DNA from: Bog-756 sp963738545
GTDB lineage: Bacteria > Actinomycetota > Acidimicrobiia > Acidimicrobiales > RAAP-2
Assembly: GCA_963738545.1 (NCBI GenBank)
Contig: CAVTXA010000002.1
Location: 124,001-188,000 of the forward strand
Direction of reading: 5' to 3'
DNA: 64,000 bases
Below, piece after piece: positions 1 through 8,465 of the stretch (position 1 is its first letter; every line of letters begins with the position of its first letter). The translations under genes were made by a program, and so were the position numbers. The notes under the pieces were generated by a model. It was not told the origin of the DNA and made no database searches. It worked only from the letters and a program-made list of their open reading frames with translations.

Positions 1-536
1 ATCATGATGAACAGGATCACCCCGGCCAGCAACAGCCCCACGCCCTCGTTGGGCCCGTTGAACAGACCCGTCCAGCCCAGCACCGAGGTGAGGAACGGTT
101 CGACGTGCTCGCGGAAGAGCGGGGCGAGCACGACGAGCCCCCACAGGCCGTAGACCACACTGGGCACGGCGGCCAGGAGCTCGACGGCCGACGACAGCCC
201 GGCCCGGAGCCGGTGGGGGACGAGGTAGGCCAACGCCAGTGCCGTGCCGAGGCCGATCGGGACGGCCAGCACCAGGGCGATGGCGGTCGTCTCGATGGTG
301 CCGAGGATGAAGGGGAGGAGGCCGTACTGGTTCTTGTTCGGGTTCCACGTCTTCTGGATGATCCAGGAGAAGCCGAGCGTGGAGAAGGCCGGACGGGCCT
401 GGACGATGATCGAGACGATGTACCACACCACCAGGGCCACGAAGATGGCCACCACGGCGGCCAACAGCCCCCGATAGACGCCGTTGGAGAGGGCGAAGCG
501 CCCATTGCGCTTCGCACCTCTCCCCGGCTCGGGCAT
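1..536 (-). CDS. pstC: Phosphate ABC transporter permease PstC (3' end outside window)
   Basis: This is an inner-membrane permease subunit of the high-affinity PstSCAB phosphate importer. It runs off the left edge, so only about 178 N-terminal residues are visible. The frame shows a hydrophobic first segment at about residues 20-45, then a periplasmic stretch with FSWIIQKTWNPNKNQYGLLP, then the permease core with ETTAIALVLAVPIGLGTALA and the conserved EL.AAVPSVVYGLWGL motif, all typical of PstC. It lies 55 nt downstream of pstS in the same direction, so the two are probably cotranscribed. I place the start at the ATG at 536. A GTG 18 nt upstream (554) would add MAVTTT and is equally plausible, since neither has a clear ribosome-binding site. 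Family assignment is secure; only the start is uncertain. Confidence 0.93.
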   Translation of the reverse strand, partial: MPEPGRGAKRNGRFALSNGVYRGLLAAVVAIFVALVVWYIVSIIVQARPAFSTLGFSWIIQKTWNPNKNQYGLLPFILGTIETTAIALVLAVPIGLGTALALAYLVPHRLRAGLSSAVELLAAVPSVVYGLWGLVVLAPLFREHVEPFLTSVLGWTGLFNGPNEGVGLLLAGVILFIM

Positions 537-591
537 CGTGGTGGTTACAGCCACCGGTGCTCGGTCACGTCAGGCCCGCGGCCCCGGTGAC

Positions 592-1770
592 TCACTTGGT
601 GAGGAGGGCCTTCCCGTTCGGGCCTTTCACCGTGAGCAGCGAGGTGCGCACCTGGTTCTGGACCGCCGGGGGCAGCGGCACGTAGTCGAGCGAGGCGGCG
701 AGGTCCTGGCCGCCCCCGGTGTGGGTGGTCCAGTCCAGCACCTTGACCACCGCGGCACCCGTGTTCTGGTTGGTCTGGTTCTGGAGCAGGATGGCCCAGC
801 TGTAGCCGGCGATCGGGTAGCTGCCCTTGCCCGGGCCGTTCACGATCGAGAAGTTGACTGGCGACAGGCCGGTCTTGGTGGAGGCATCGGCGGCGACGCT
901 CTTGAGCGACGGGCTCACGTAGACGCCGGCGGCGTTCTTGACGGCGGCGTAGGTGAACTTGTTCTGGATGGCGTAGGCCAGCTCCACGTAGCCGATGGAG
1001 TACGGCGTGGACTTGATGCTGGAGGCCACCCCGGAGTTCTTCGGCGACTGCACGGCCGAGGACGGCCAGGCGATGGTCTTGCTCACTCCCAGCGTCCACG
1101 CCGTGGCGGCCGGGCCGCCGAGCGAGTTGAGGTAGTTGGTGAAGATGTAGGTGGTTCCCGAGCTGTCGGCCCGGACCTCGGGGACGATGGCCTGGGCGGG
1201 AAGCGACACACCCGGGTTGGTCGCCTTGATCTGCGAGGCGTTCCACTTGGTGATGGTGCCCTCGAAGATGCCCACCACGGTCGGGCCGTTGAGCCTGAGC
1301 TGCTTGGTCACGCCCGGGAGGTTGTAGGAGACGGTGACCCCACCGAGGGTGTCCGGCACCTGGATGACCGGTCCCGAGGAGGTCGGCACCTTGGCCAGGT
1401 CGGTGGCCGACATGGGCACGTCGGAGGCGGCGAAGTTGACCGTGCCGGCCTGGAACGAGGTGATGCCCTGGCCGGAGCCCACACCCTGGTAGTTGACCTG
1501 CACCCCGGAGTTCTTCCCGGTGTAGGCGTAGAAGGCGCTGGTGAAGAAGGGCTGCACGAAGGTCGAGCCCGCGGCCTGGATGGACGCCGAGGGCGCCTTC
1601 AGGTCGGCGGCGATGTACTGCGAGTTGTTGGCGGCGAGTGTGGTGGCCGCCCCCGCGGTCGAGCCGACCGTGGTGAGGAGGGTTCCTGCGGCAACAAGGG
1701 ACGCCACTGCCACGAGCGCCTTCTTCCGCCGAGGCCCCGTTTTCGCCTGAGGGGTCATGTCTGAGTCCAC
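592..1770 (-). CDS. pstS: Phosphate ABC transporter substrate-binding protein PstS
   Basis: This is the secreted phosphate-binding component of the Pst importer (392 aa). A basic start followed by a hydrophobic segment at about residues 17-40, ending in an Ala-rich stretch, is a signal peptide. The mature part begins with the PstS signature AAGSTFVQPFF, then the phosphate-contacting loops QGVGSGQGI and RADSSGTTYIF, and the SVNF/SYPI strands typical of the family. No lipobox Cys is apparent. The GTG start is preferred over the ATG four codons later because GGAGG lies 11 nt before the GTG. The upstream region holds a PHO-box array (1869-1912), so induction under phosphate limitation by a PhoP-type regulator is expected. 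pstC follows downstream. Confidence 0.95.
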   Translation of the reverse strand: MDSDMTPQAKTGPRRKKALVAVASLVAAGTLLTTVGSTAGAATTLAANNSQYIAADLKAPSASIQAAGSTFVQPFFTSAFYAYTGKNSGVQVNYQGVGSGQGITSFQAGTVNFAASDVPMSATDLAKVPTSSGPVIQVPDTLGGVTVSYNLPGVTKQLRLNGPTVVGIFEGTITKWNASQIKATNPGVSLPAQAIVPEVRADSSGTTYIFTNYLNSLGGPAATAWTLGVSKTIAWPSSAVQSPKNSGVASSIKSTPYSIGYVELAYAIQNKFTYAAVKNAAGVYVSPSLKSVAADASTKTGLSPVNFSIVNGPGKGSYPIAGYSWAILLQNQTNQNTGAAVVKVLDWTTHTGGGQDLAASLDYVPLPPAVQNQVRTSLLTVKGPNGKALLTK

Positions 1771-1868
1771 TGGTGCCCGAACCTCCGTGAGTTGATGCTG
1801 AGAGTTGACGCTCGACCCTGATGGACGAGGTCAGGGCGCATCCAACGCCCCGCAAGGACCGTACCGAT

Positions 1869-1912
1869 CGGAAGTGAACGTCTGGCAAACCTGCGGTGAA
1901 CTCAGCACGAAC
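1869..1912 (-). promoter_or_regulatory. PHO-box array upstream of pstS
   Basis: Read on the minus strand, four contiguous 11-bp direct repeat units occur: GTTCGTGCTGA (1912-1902), GTTCACCGCAG (1901-1891), GTTTGCCAGAC (1890-1880) and GTTCACTTCCG (1879-1869). A weaker fifth unit, GAGCACCCAGT, lies just upstream. The 7+4 bp unit with a GTTCACC core and exact 11-bp periodicity is the Streptomyces PhoP PHO-box layout. The array ends about 100 nt before the pstS start. The repeats are seen directly; PhoP binding is inferred. Confidence 0.8.
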
Positions 1913-2000
1913 ACTGGGTGCTCTTGGGATGAATTGGCCCCTCCGCGTGCTCAGCGAGGCCGGACGACCACCAGGCGCAGGTCGAAGCGCTGCGGACGGC

Positions 2001-3797
2001 TCACGGGGTCACCGACCCGACGTCCCCCTCGTGCTGGTGGCGCAGCACCCGGAGGAGCTCCTCGTAGGGACCGAGCACGTAGGCCTGGTCGCCGGGGGCG
2101 AAACGCGTGTCCCGCCGGGGCGGGTGCTCGAGGCGCCCGCCGTCCGCGGCCCGGCTGAGGGCGATGACCCGGGTCTGGGCGGGGAGGTCCACCATGGCCA
2201 GGCCGTCGAGGCCCCGGCCGGGGGCCACGGTGAGCCGGCCCACCAGGAAGGCCTGCTCGGCCACGTCGAAGGAGCCGAGGATGTCCAGTCCCAGGGCGGC
2301 GCCCACGAACCGGGGGGCGGCGATGGCCGACGTGGAGCGGACGTGGCGGAAGTCGAAGTGGTGTTCCACGGTGTGGCCCAGCTCACGGTCGAAGACCCGC
2401 AGCACCACGGGCACGTTGAGCCAGCGCTCCCCGAGATAGTCGCGGACGGCCAGGCCGGTCTCGATATTGGTGAGGTCGTCGCTGGTCAGCACGGCCACCG
2501 CCGCCGCCGAGTGCACGTTGGCATCCTCCAGGGTCTGGCGCTGGGTCGAGTCGGCGATCAACACGGGGGCGCCCAGGGCCCGGGCCTGGTTGAGGAACCG
2601 GTTGTTCTCGCTGCGCTCCACCACGACCACCTCGCGACCCTCCTTCTGGAGGCCCTCCAGCACCCGGATGCCCACCGACCCGAGGCCGACCACCACCACG
2701 TGACCCTCGAGGCCGACCAACTGCTGGCGGCCCAGGGACTGCTCGATCCGCCACGACACCAGCACGTTGGTGATGAGAGCGAACACCGTGGTCAAGAGGG
2801 TGGCGCCCCCGGCGATGAGCAGGATGCCGAACACTTCCATGGCGGTGGACTGGTCGGCGAAGGAGAAGTCGCCGTAGCCCACCGTGGAGATGGTCTCCAC
2901 CGTGAAGTACAGGGCGGTCAGGGTGGTCATGTGCCCGCCGTGGGGGAGGCGGTAGGCCAGGCGGAGGATGATGGTGGACACGACGATCAGGGTCGAGGCG
3001 GCGACGATGGCGAAGCGCAGGGCGCTGTTGTCGTCGGAGGCCAGCAGCGAGGCGATCCGCTTGAGCAGTCCGGCTCCGGTGTGGTGGTGGTGCACCCGCA
3101 GTCCCGAGCCGTCGTCACCGGCCTTGACCGGGAGGAGGTCGGCCGCCTCCAGCTCGTCGGGCGTGCCCAGCACCGTCACCTTGTCGCCCACGTGCACCTG
3201 GTAGTCCCGGCCGGGGCAGGCCACGGTGGGCGAGCCGTCGGCCGGCACCACGGCGATGGGGGCCAGGGCCCCGAAGAGGGCCCGGAGGGTGGCGAACCGG
3301 GCCACCTCCACTTCGGAGGTCATGAACTGGGCGCCCCCGAACTCGATCTGGTACGAGTCGCTCCCGAGGCAGGCCTCGACGATGGACGGGGCGGCCAGGG
3401 AGGCCACGTCGAGGACCGTGCCGGGCCCAGTGACGTCGCCCACCGCCGCGCCCACGGCGGCGTTGGCCAACTGGACCACCACCCGGATGTCGGGCCGACG
3501 CTCGCTGACCAGCAGGGCCGTCTCCAGGGTCTCGACCTCGGTGCGCTCGGCACAGACCACGGCCCGGGCCCGGGCCAGCCCGGCCCGGTCGAGGAATCCC
3601 CCGATGCGGGGACTCCCCACGATGAAGGGGATCTCCCAGGCCTCCACGATCCGGACCAGCCGGGGGTCGGGGTCCTCGTCCACCACCACGACGTCGACCC
3701 CGGCCTGGTGGAGCTGCTCCACCATCCTCAGGCCCACCCCCTGGAGGCCGCACACGATGACGTGGCCCTCCCAATCGGCCACCGGCGCTCGCTCCAT
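2001..3797 (-). CDS. Potassium channel with two RCK (TrkA-N/TrkA-C) domains
   Basis: This is a putative K+ channel of about 598 aa with unusual order. It starts with an NAD-binding RCK/TrkA-N domain (HVIVCGLQGVG at about residue 13) and a TrkA-C-like region ending near 235. A first membrane helix (about 262-285) follows, then a pore loop with the K+ selectivity filter TVGYGD at residues 305-310 and a second helix (about 322-348). A second RCK domain (VVVVGLGSVG, about 365) and a second TrkA-C domain complete it. It therefore has the fold of a two-TM channel with cytosolic RCKs on both sides. The start at 3797 (MERAP) begins just before the first Rossmann strand; an ATG at 3821 would add eight residues. 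The longer open frame upstream is antisense to lon and was excluded. It lies divergent from lon. Confidence 0.9.
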   Translation of the reverse strand: MERAPVADWEGHVIVCGLQGVGLRMVEQLHQAGVDVVVVDEDPDPRLVRIVEAWEIPFIVGSPRIGGFLDRAGLARARAVVCAERTEVETLETALLVSERRPDIRVVVQLANAAVGAAVGDVTGPGTVLDVASLAAPSIVEACLGSDSYQIEFGGAQFMTSEVEVARFATLRALFGALAPIAVVPADGSPTVACPGRDYQVHVGDKVTVLGTPDELEAADLLPVKAGDDGSGLRVHHHHTGAGLLKRIASLLASDDNSALRFAIVAASTLIVVSTIILRLAYRLPHGGHMTTLTALYFTVETISTVGYGDFSFADQSTAMEVFGILLIAGGATLLTTVFALITNVLVSWRIEQSLGRQQLVGLEGHVVVVGLGSVGIRVLEGLQKEGREVVVVERSENNRFLNQARALGAPVLIADSTQRQTLEDANVHSAAAVAVLTSDDLTNIETGLAVRDYLGERWLNVPVVLRVFDRELGHTVEHHFDFRHVRSTSAIAAPRFVGAALGLDILGSFDVAEQAFLVGRLTVAPGRGLDGLAMVDLPAQTRVIALSRAADGGRLEHPPRRDTRFAPGDQAYVLGPYEELLRVLRHQHEGDVGSVTP

Positions 3798-3957
3798 CCC
3801 CGTATGGTGCCCCAGCAGCATTTCTGCCGGATTGCCGGAGTGTTTCAGGTAAAAGCGCGGCCGGTGTCGAACCCCCTGGCCAGGCGCCCAGGGGAATACA
3901 CGTTCGCTTCTCCTGTTGACCTCACCGCAGCCAATGCTGGCGACACCTGGAGGAACC

Positions 3958-6381
3958 ATGGACGAGAAGCCCGACGAGACGACCGACGAGACCACTGACG
4001 CGACGACCGGGGGCAACCGGTCGGCCGAGAACCAGAACCTGCCCCTGCTGCCCCTGACCTCAGGGGTGGTCCTGCCCGGCATGGTGTTCACCATGGCCCT
4101 CGAGTCCGAGGAGGCCAAGGCGGCGGCCGAGGCGGCCGAGGCGGCCGGCGGACACTTCGTGATCGTGCCGTTCATCGACGGGCGGTACTCCACCGTCGGC
4201 GTGGTGGCCGAGGTCATGGAGAAGGGCGACCTGCCCGGCGGCATGCCGGCGGTGGCCGTGCGCGGGGTGGAGCGGGCGCGCCTCGGCACCGCCGTGCCCG
4301 GCACCGGACGGGCCCTGTGGGTCGAAGTCGAGATCCTGGCCGACGAGGGGAGCTCCGAGGAGGCGGCCGAGCTGGCCCGCGAGTACCGGGCCGTGGTCGA
4401 GAACATCCTGGTGAGCCGCGGGGCGGGACGGCTGGCCGAGCGGCTCGGTGACGTCACCGAGCCCGGCCGGGTGGCCGACATGGCCGGCTACTCGCCCGAC
4501 CTGACCCTGGCCCAGAAGGTGGAGGTGCTGGAGACCCTCGACGTCGTGGCCCGGCTGCGGACCGTCATCGCCTGGTCCCGTGAGGTCCTGGCCGACCTGA
4601 CCCTGCGCGAGCGGATCAAGACCGACGTCGAGGAGGGCATGGAAAAGACCCAGCGCGAGTTCCTGCTGCGGCGCCAGCTCGAGTCGATCAAAAAGGAGCT
4701 GGGCCAGATCGGCTCCGGCACCGAGGACGAGCCCGACGACTACCGCACCAAGGCCGAAGCCCGTGACCTCCCCGAGGGCGTCCGCAAGGCGGTGGACCGC
4801 GAGATCGACAAGCTGGAGCGGATGAGCGAGCAGAACCCGGAGCACGGGTGGATCCGCACGTGGCTCGACACCGTGTTCGAGCTGCCGTGGGGCGAGCAGT
4901 CCGAGGACCGTCTCGACGTGGTCGAGGCGGCCCGCATCCTCAACGAGGACCACGACGGGTTGGACGACGTGAAGGATCGCATCCTCGAGCACCTGGCCGT
5001 GCGCAAGTTGCAGTCCGAGCGCGGCCTCGCCCCGGTGTCGGGTCGCGGTGCGGGGGCCATCCTGGCTCTGGTCGGGCCCCCCGGCGTGGGCAAGACCTCG
5101 CTGGGCGAGTCGGTGGCCCGCGCCCTCGGGCGCTCGTTCGTCCGGGTGGCCCTCGGCGGCGTCCGCGACGAGGCCGAGATCCGCGGCCACAGGCGTACCT
5201 ACGTGGGTGCCCAGCCGGGCCGTCTGGTCCGCGCCCTGCGCGAGGCCGGCACCATGAACCCGGTCATCCTGCTCGACGAGGTGGACAAGCTGGGTGGGGA
5301 CTACCGGGGCGACCCGTCGTCAGCCCTGCTGGAGGTGTTGGACCCGGCGCAGAACCACACGTTCCGGGACCACTACCTCGAAGTCGAGCTGGACCTGTCC
5401 AAGGTGCTGTTCATCGCCACGGCCAACATGATCGACACCATCCCCGGGCCCCTGCTCGACCGGATGGAGGTCATCCGCCTGGACGGCTACACCGAGGAGG
5501 AGAAGGTGGCCATTGCCAGGCACCACCTGGTCGGTCGGCAGTTGGAGCGGGCCGCCCTGGGTGCCGACGAGGTGACCATCTCCGACGATGCCCTGCGCAC
5601 CGTGGTCGGTGACTACACCCGAGAGGCCGGGGTGCGGACGCTCGAGCGCGAGCTCGGACGCCTGCTCCGCAAGGTGGCCTCGCGCATCGCCTCGTCCGAG
5701 GTGGAGACGCCGCTGGCCATCGAGGCCGACCAGGTCCGCGAGTGGCTGGGCCGGCCCCGGTTCTTCTTCGAGGCCGCCGACCGCACCGCGGTGCCCGGCG
5801 TGGCCACCGGCCTGGCCGTGACCGGGGCCGGGGGCGACGTGCTGTACGTCGAGGCCTCCATGATGGACGGGCCCGAAGGCCTGACCCTGACCGGACAGCT
5901 GGGTGACGTGATGAAGGAGTCGGCGGAGATCGCCCTGTCCTACGTCCGCTCCCACACCGAGCAGTTGGGCATCGACCCGGCGGTCTTCGCCGGCAAGCGG
6001 TTCCACCTGCACGTCCCGGCCGGGGCCATCCCGAAGGACGGGCCGTCGGCCGGGGTCACCATGACCACGGCCCTGGTCAGCCTGCTCCGCGACACACCGG
6101 TCGACTCTGTGGTGGGGATGACCGGCGAGGTCACCCTGCAGGGTCGGGTGCTGCCCATCGGCGGCGTGCGTCAGAAGGTCCTCGCCGCCCACCGGGCCGG
6201 GTTGACCACGGTCATCCTGCCTGTGCGCAACGGGCCCGACCTCGAGGACGTGCCCGAGGCGGTGCGTGACGAGATGACCTTCCATCTGGCCACGGAGATC
6301 GGCGAAGTCCTCGATGCCGCGCTGGTGAAAGCACCGGAGGCGGCCGAGGGGGCGCCGGTGGGAGACCGGGTGGCGGCCTGA
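3958..6381 (+). CDS. lon: ATP-dependent endopeptidase Lon
   Basis: This is a cytosolic AAA+ serine protease that degrades misfolded and regulatory proteins (807 aa, normal Lon length). A Thr/Asp-rich leader of about 25 residues precedes the LonN substrate domain (LPLLPLTSGVVLPGM). The ATPase has Walker A GPPGVGKTS (about 373-381) and Walker B ILLDEVDK (about 437). The protease domain has PKDGPSAGV with catalytic Ser697 and GGVRQKVLAAHRAG with Lys740; the 43-residue spacing matches E. coli Lon. The ATG at 3958 is chosen because GGAGG sits 5 nt before it, although the frame is open further upstream. The 160-bp gap to the divergent channel gene must hold both promoters; no HspR-type repeat was recognised there. 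Confidence 0.97.
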   Translation: MDEKPDETTDETTDATTGGNRSAENQNLPLLPLTSGVVLPGMVFTMALESEEAKAAAEAAEAAGGHFVIVPFIDGRYSTVGVVAEVMEKGDLPGGMPAVAVRGVERARLGTAVPGTGRALWVEVEILADEGSSEEAAELAREYRAVVENILVSRGAGRLAERLGDVTEPGRVADMAGYSPDLTLAQKVEVLETLDVVARLRTVIAWSREVLADLTLRERIKTDVEEGMEKTQREFLLRRQLESIKKELGQIGSGTEDEPDDYRTKAEARDLPEGVRKAVDREIDKLERMSEQNPEHGWIRTWLDTVFELPWGEQSEDRLDVVEAARILNEDHDGLDDVKDRILEHLAVRKLQSERGLAPVSGRGAGAILALVGPPGVGKTSLGESVARALGRSFVRVALGGVRDEAEIRGHRRTYVGAQPGRLVRALREAGTMNPVILLDEVDKLGGDYRGDPSSALLEVLDPAQNHTFRDHYLEVELDLSKVLFIATANMIDTIPGPLLDRMEVIRLDGYTEEEKVAIARHHLVGRQLERAALGADEVTISDDALRTVVGDYTREAGVRTLERELGRLLRKVASRIASSEVETPLAIEADQVREWLGRPRFFFEAADRTAVPGVATGLAVTGAGGDVLYVEASMMDGPEGLTLTGQLGDVMKESAEIALSYVRSHTEQLGIDPAVFAGKRFHLHVPAGAIPKDGPSAGVTMTTALVSLLRDTPVDSVVGMTGEVTLQGRVLPIGGVRQKVLAAHRAGLTTVILPVRNGPDLEDVPEAVRDEMTFHLATEIGEVLDAALVKAPEAAEGAPVGDRVAA

Positions 6382-6411
6382 CCGGCGGCCACCCGGGCGG
6401 TCAGCCGCCCG
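6366..6411. terminator. Hairpins between convergent lon and hydrolase genes
   Basis: Two GC-rich inverted repeats overlap the converging 3' ends: CCGGGTGGC (6366-6374) with GCCACCCGG (6388-6396), and CGGGCGG (6394-6400) with CCGCCCG (6405-6411) around a TCAG loop. No T-run follows, so this is only a candidate bidirectional terminator. Confidence 0.4.
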
Positions 6412-7321
6412 TGAGGTAGGTCTCCAGGATGGCCGCCAGCTCGACGGGCCGGTCACCTTGGATGCTGTGGCCGGCCCCGTCCACGGTGATCACCTCGTCG
6501 TCGGGCCGGCGTCGCCGGAACTCGGCCTCGTCGGCGTCGTCCACCACCGGGGACAGGGCCCCCCGGACCAGCAGCACCGGGGCGGGGATGGCCTGGAGCT
6601 CGTCCCACAACGAACCGAAGTCCACCGAGCCCACGTGCATGCCACTGGACCCGGCCGGCCGGCCCAGCTGGTGGCGCCAGGTCCAGGTGCCGTCGTCCCG
6701 CTGCACCGAGTTGTGCAGCACGCCGCGCCGCAGCGACGACTCCGAACGTGTGGGGTTGAACTGGATGGTGCGCTCGAGGATCTCGTCGAAGGAGCCGAAC
6801 GACTCCGGACCGGCCAGGAAGGCGGCGATGTCCGAGCTCTTCTCTCGGGTGACCCCCGGGGTGATGTCGATCAGGGCCAGCTTGTGCACCAGCCCGGGAT
6901 GGGCGCGGGCCAGGGCGATGGACGTGGCCCCACCGAGGGACATCCCCACCACCATCCCAGCCGAGGGGGCGAGTCGTTCGATGACCACAGCCACGTCCTC
7001 GGCCATGGCCCGGGGGTCGAGCACGGCATCGTCACCGGGCCAGTCGGAGTGACCGTGTCCGGGGAGGTCGACCGCCACCAGCGGTCGGTCGAGGGCCAGG
7101 GCCACGGTGTCCCAGGTATGGGCGTTCTGGCCCCCACCGTGGATGAGGACCAGCTCGGCGGGTCCAGTACCCCAGACCAGTGCGCTCACGTTGCGGCCCG
7201 GGGCCACCTCCACGAACTCGCGACGCACCGTGGGGGGGCCGTGCCACGCCAGGCCCACCTCACTGGCGTTCTCCTCGAAGAGCGAGAACTCGTCGTAGTG
7301 GCCGGCGCCTCCCCCGCTCAC
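6401..7321 (-). CDS. Alpha/beta-fold hydrolase
   Basis: This is a cytosolic serine hydrolase of unknown substrate (306 aa). The order of motifs is that of the alpha/beta hydrolase_1 family: oxyanion strand LVLIHGGGQNAHTW, DLPGHGHSDWP, nucleophile elbow VGMSLGG (Ser), a cap with the FNPTRSESSLRRG stretch, the acid strand VLLVRGALSPVV and the catalytic-His region VDGAGHSIQGDRP. The GTG start at 7321 overlaps the stop of the upstream LLM gene by GTGA, so the two are translationally coupled. Coupling to an F420-type oxidoreductase suggests a shared catabolic step, but no substrate can be named. The frame is open well upstream only as a shadow of that gene. Confidence 0.88.
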   Translation of the reverse strand: MSGGGAGHYDEFSLFEENASEVGLAWHGPPTVRREFVEVAPGRNVSALVWGTGPAELVLIHGGGQNAHTWDTVALALDRPLVAVDLPGHGHSDWPGDDAVLDPRAMAEDVAVVIERLAPSAGMVVGMSLGGATSIALARAHPGLVHKLALIDITPGVTREKSSDIAAFLAGPESFGSFDEILERTIQFNPTRSESSLRRGVLHNSVQRDDGTWTWRHQLGRPAGSSGMHVGSVDFGSLWDELQAIPAPVLLVRGALSPVVDDADEAEFRRRRPDDEVITVDGAGHSIQGDRPVELAAILETYLTGG

Positions 7322-8355
7322 CGGACCGGTCCCCGGTCGTTGCCGGCGGCGTGGTCGCCCAGGGCATCGACCATCGCCCCCAGGGTCTCGTCGGCCAGCA
7401 GGTACGGGGTGTAGAACCCCACCCGGTCGGCCTGTCCGTCGAAGCGGGCCACGATGTCCGCGGCCACCTCGGTCGGGGACCCCACCGCAGCGAGGGCCGG
7501 GAGCATGGTGTCGTCGATCAGGGCCGGCATCTCGTCCCACCGTCCTGACTTGGAGAGCTGGTTGAGCTCGGGCTGGAGGTCCTCCCATCCCTCGACCTCC
7601 AGGACGGGACGGTAGGCGGGCGTGGACGCATAGAAGGAGAGTAGCCAGCGCCCGGCGGTGCGTGCCGTCTCCATCTCCTCGTCGGTCCGCCCGCAGCACA
7701 CGATGACCTCCCCGGTGACGGTGAGCTCGGAGCGCTTCCTCCCCGAGCGGGCCAGGCCCTCCTCGATGGCCGGCAGCGTGCGCTCCTGGAAGTGGCCGGC
7801 GGTGTTGAACGGCATGACCAACAGACCGTCGGCCACCTCGGCGGCGAGGCGCACCATCTGGGGACCCAGTCCACCGAGGGCGATGGGTGGCATGCCCCAG
7901 GTGAGGGGCCCGGGGTTGAACATGGGGGGCATCAGCGTGTGCGAGAAGAACTCACCGCGGAAGTCGAGACGCTCGCCCGTCTCCCAGGTGGCGAAGATGG
8001 CCCGGAGCGCCCCGACCAGCTCCCGCATCCGGGCGATGGGTCGGTCGAAGGAGGCGCCGTAGCGCTTCTCCACCTGAGCCCGGATCTGTGATCCGAGGCC
8101 GAGCGTGAACCGCCCCCGGGTCAGCAGCTGGAGGTCGTAGGCCTGGTGGGCCAACTGGACCGGGTTGCGGGGGAAGGCGATGGCCACGTTGGTGGCCAGC
8201 TCGAGGCGTGTGGTGGCCCCGGCGGCCAGCACCAGCGGTGTGAAGACGTCATGGGGCCCCTCGAAGGTGAAGGCCCCGTCCACCCCGAGCTCCTCCAGCC
8301 GACGGGCGTGTTGGGGGGCGTCCTCGAGCCCGGAGAGCTGGGTGTCGATCTTCAT
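7318..8355 (-). CDS. LLM-class F420-dependent oxidoreductase
   Basis: This is a luciferase-like TIM-barrel protein of 345 aa, probably using coenzyme F420. It shows the family's ordered features: the N-terminal strand MKIDTQLSG, FTFEGPHDVFTPLVLAA, LATNVAIAFPRNPVQLAHQAYDLQLL, the GRFTLGLGSQ motif and IALGGLGPQMVRLAAEVADGLL. The TFEGPH loop and the FPRNP motif resemble the TIGR03617-like subgroup common in actinobacteria. The substrate is unknown. The gene precedes and overlaps the alpha/beta hydrolase by 4 nt. F420 use is inferred from family, since no F420 synthesis gene lies in this window. Confidence 0.9.
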   Translation of the reverse strand: MKIDTQLSGLEDAPQHARRLEELGVDGAFTFEGPHDVFTPLVLAAGATTRLELATNVAIAFPRNPVQLAHQAYDLQLLTRGRFTLGLGSQIRAQVEKRYGASFDRPIARMRELVGALRAIFATWETGERLDFRGEFFSHTLMPPMFNPGPLTWGMPPIALGGLGPQMVRLAAEVADGLLVMPFNTAGHFQERTLPAIEEGLARSGRKRSELTVTGEVIVCCGRTDEEMETARTAGRWLLSFYASTPAYRPVLEVEGWEDLQPELNQLSKSGRWDEMPALIDDTMLPALAAVGSPTEVAADIVARFDGQADRVGFYTPYLLADETLGAMVDALGDHAAGNDRGPVR

Positions 8356-8465
8356 GGGCCCATGTTCGCATCACCGGCCCGCTCCCGCCCGGCGGCGACC
8401 CCGGTGCACCGCCCGGCGCGATCCGGGTTGGCGGTGGCCCGGGGTGGCGGTGTCACACTGGGGCC

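Noticed and set aside
1896..3998. A 700-codon open frame on the plus strand opposite the potassium channel gene
   Set aside because: It is rich in His, Gly, Arg and Ala with no recognisable motif, and lies fully antisense to a well-supported gene. Long antisense frames are expected at this GC content.
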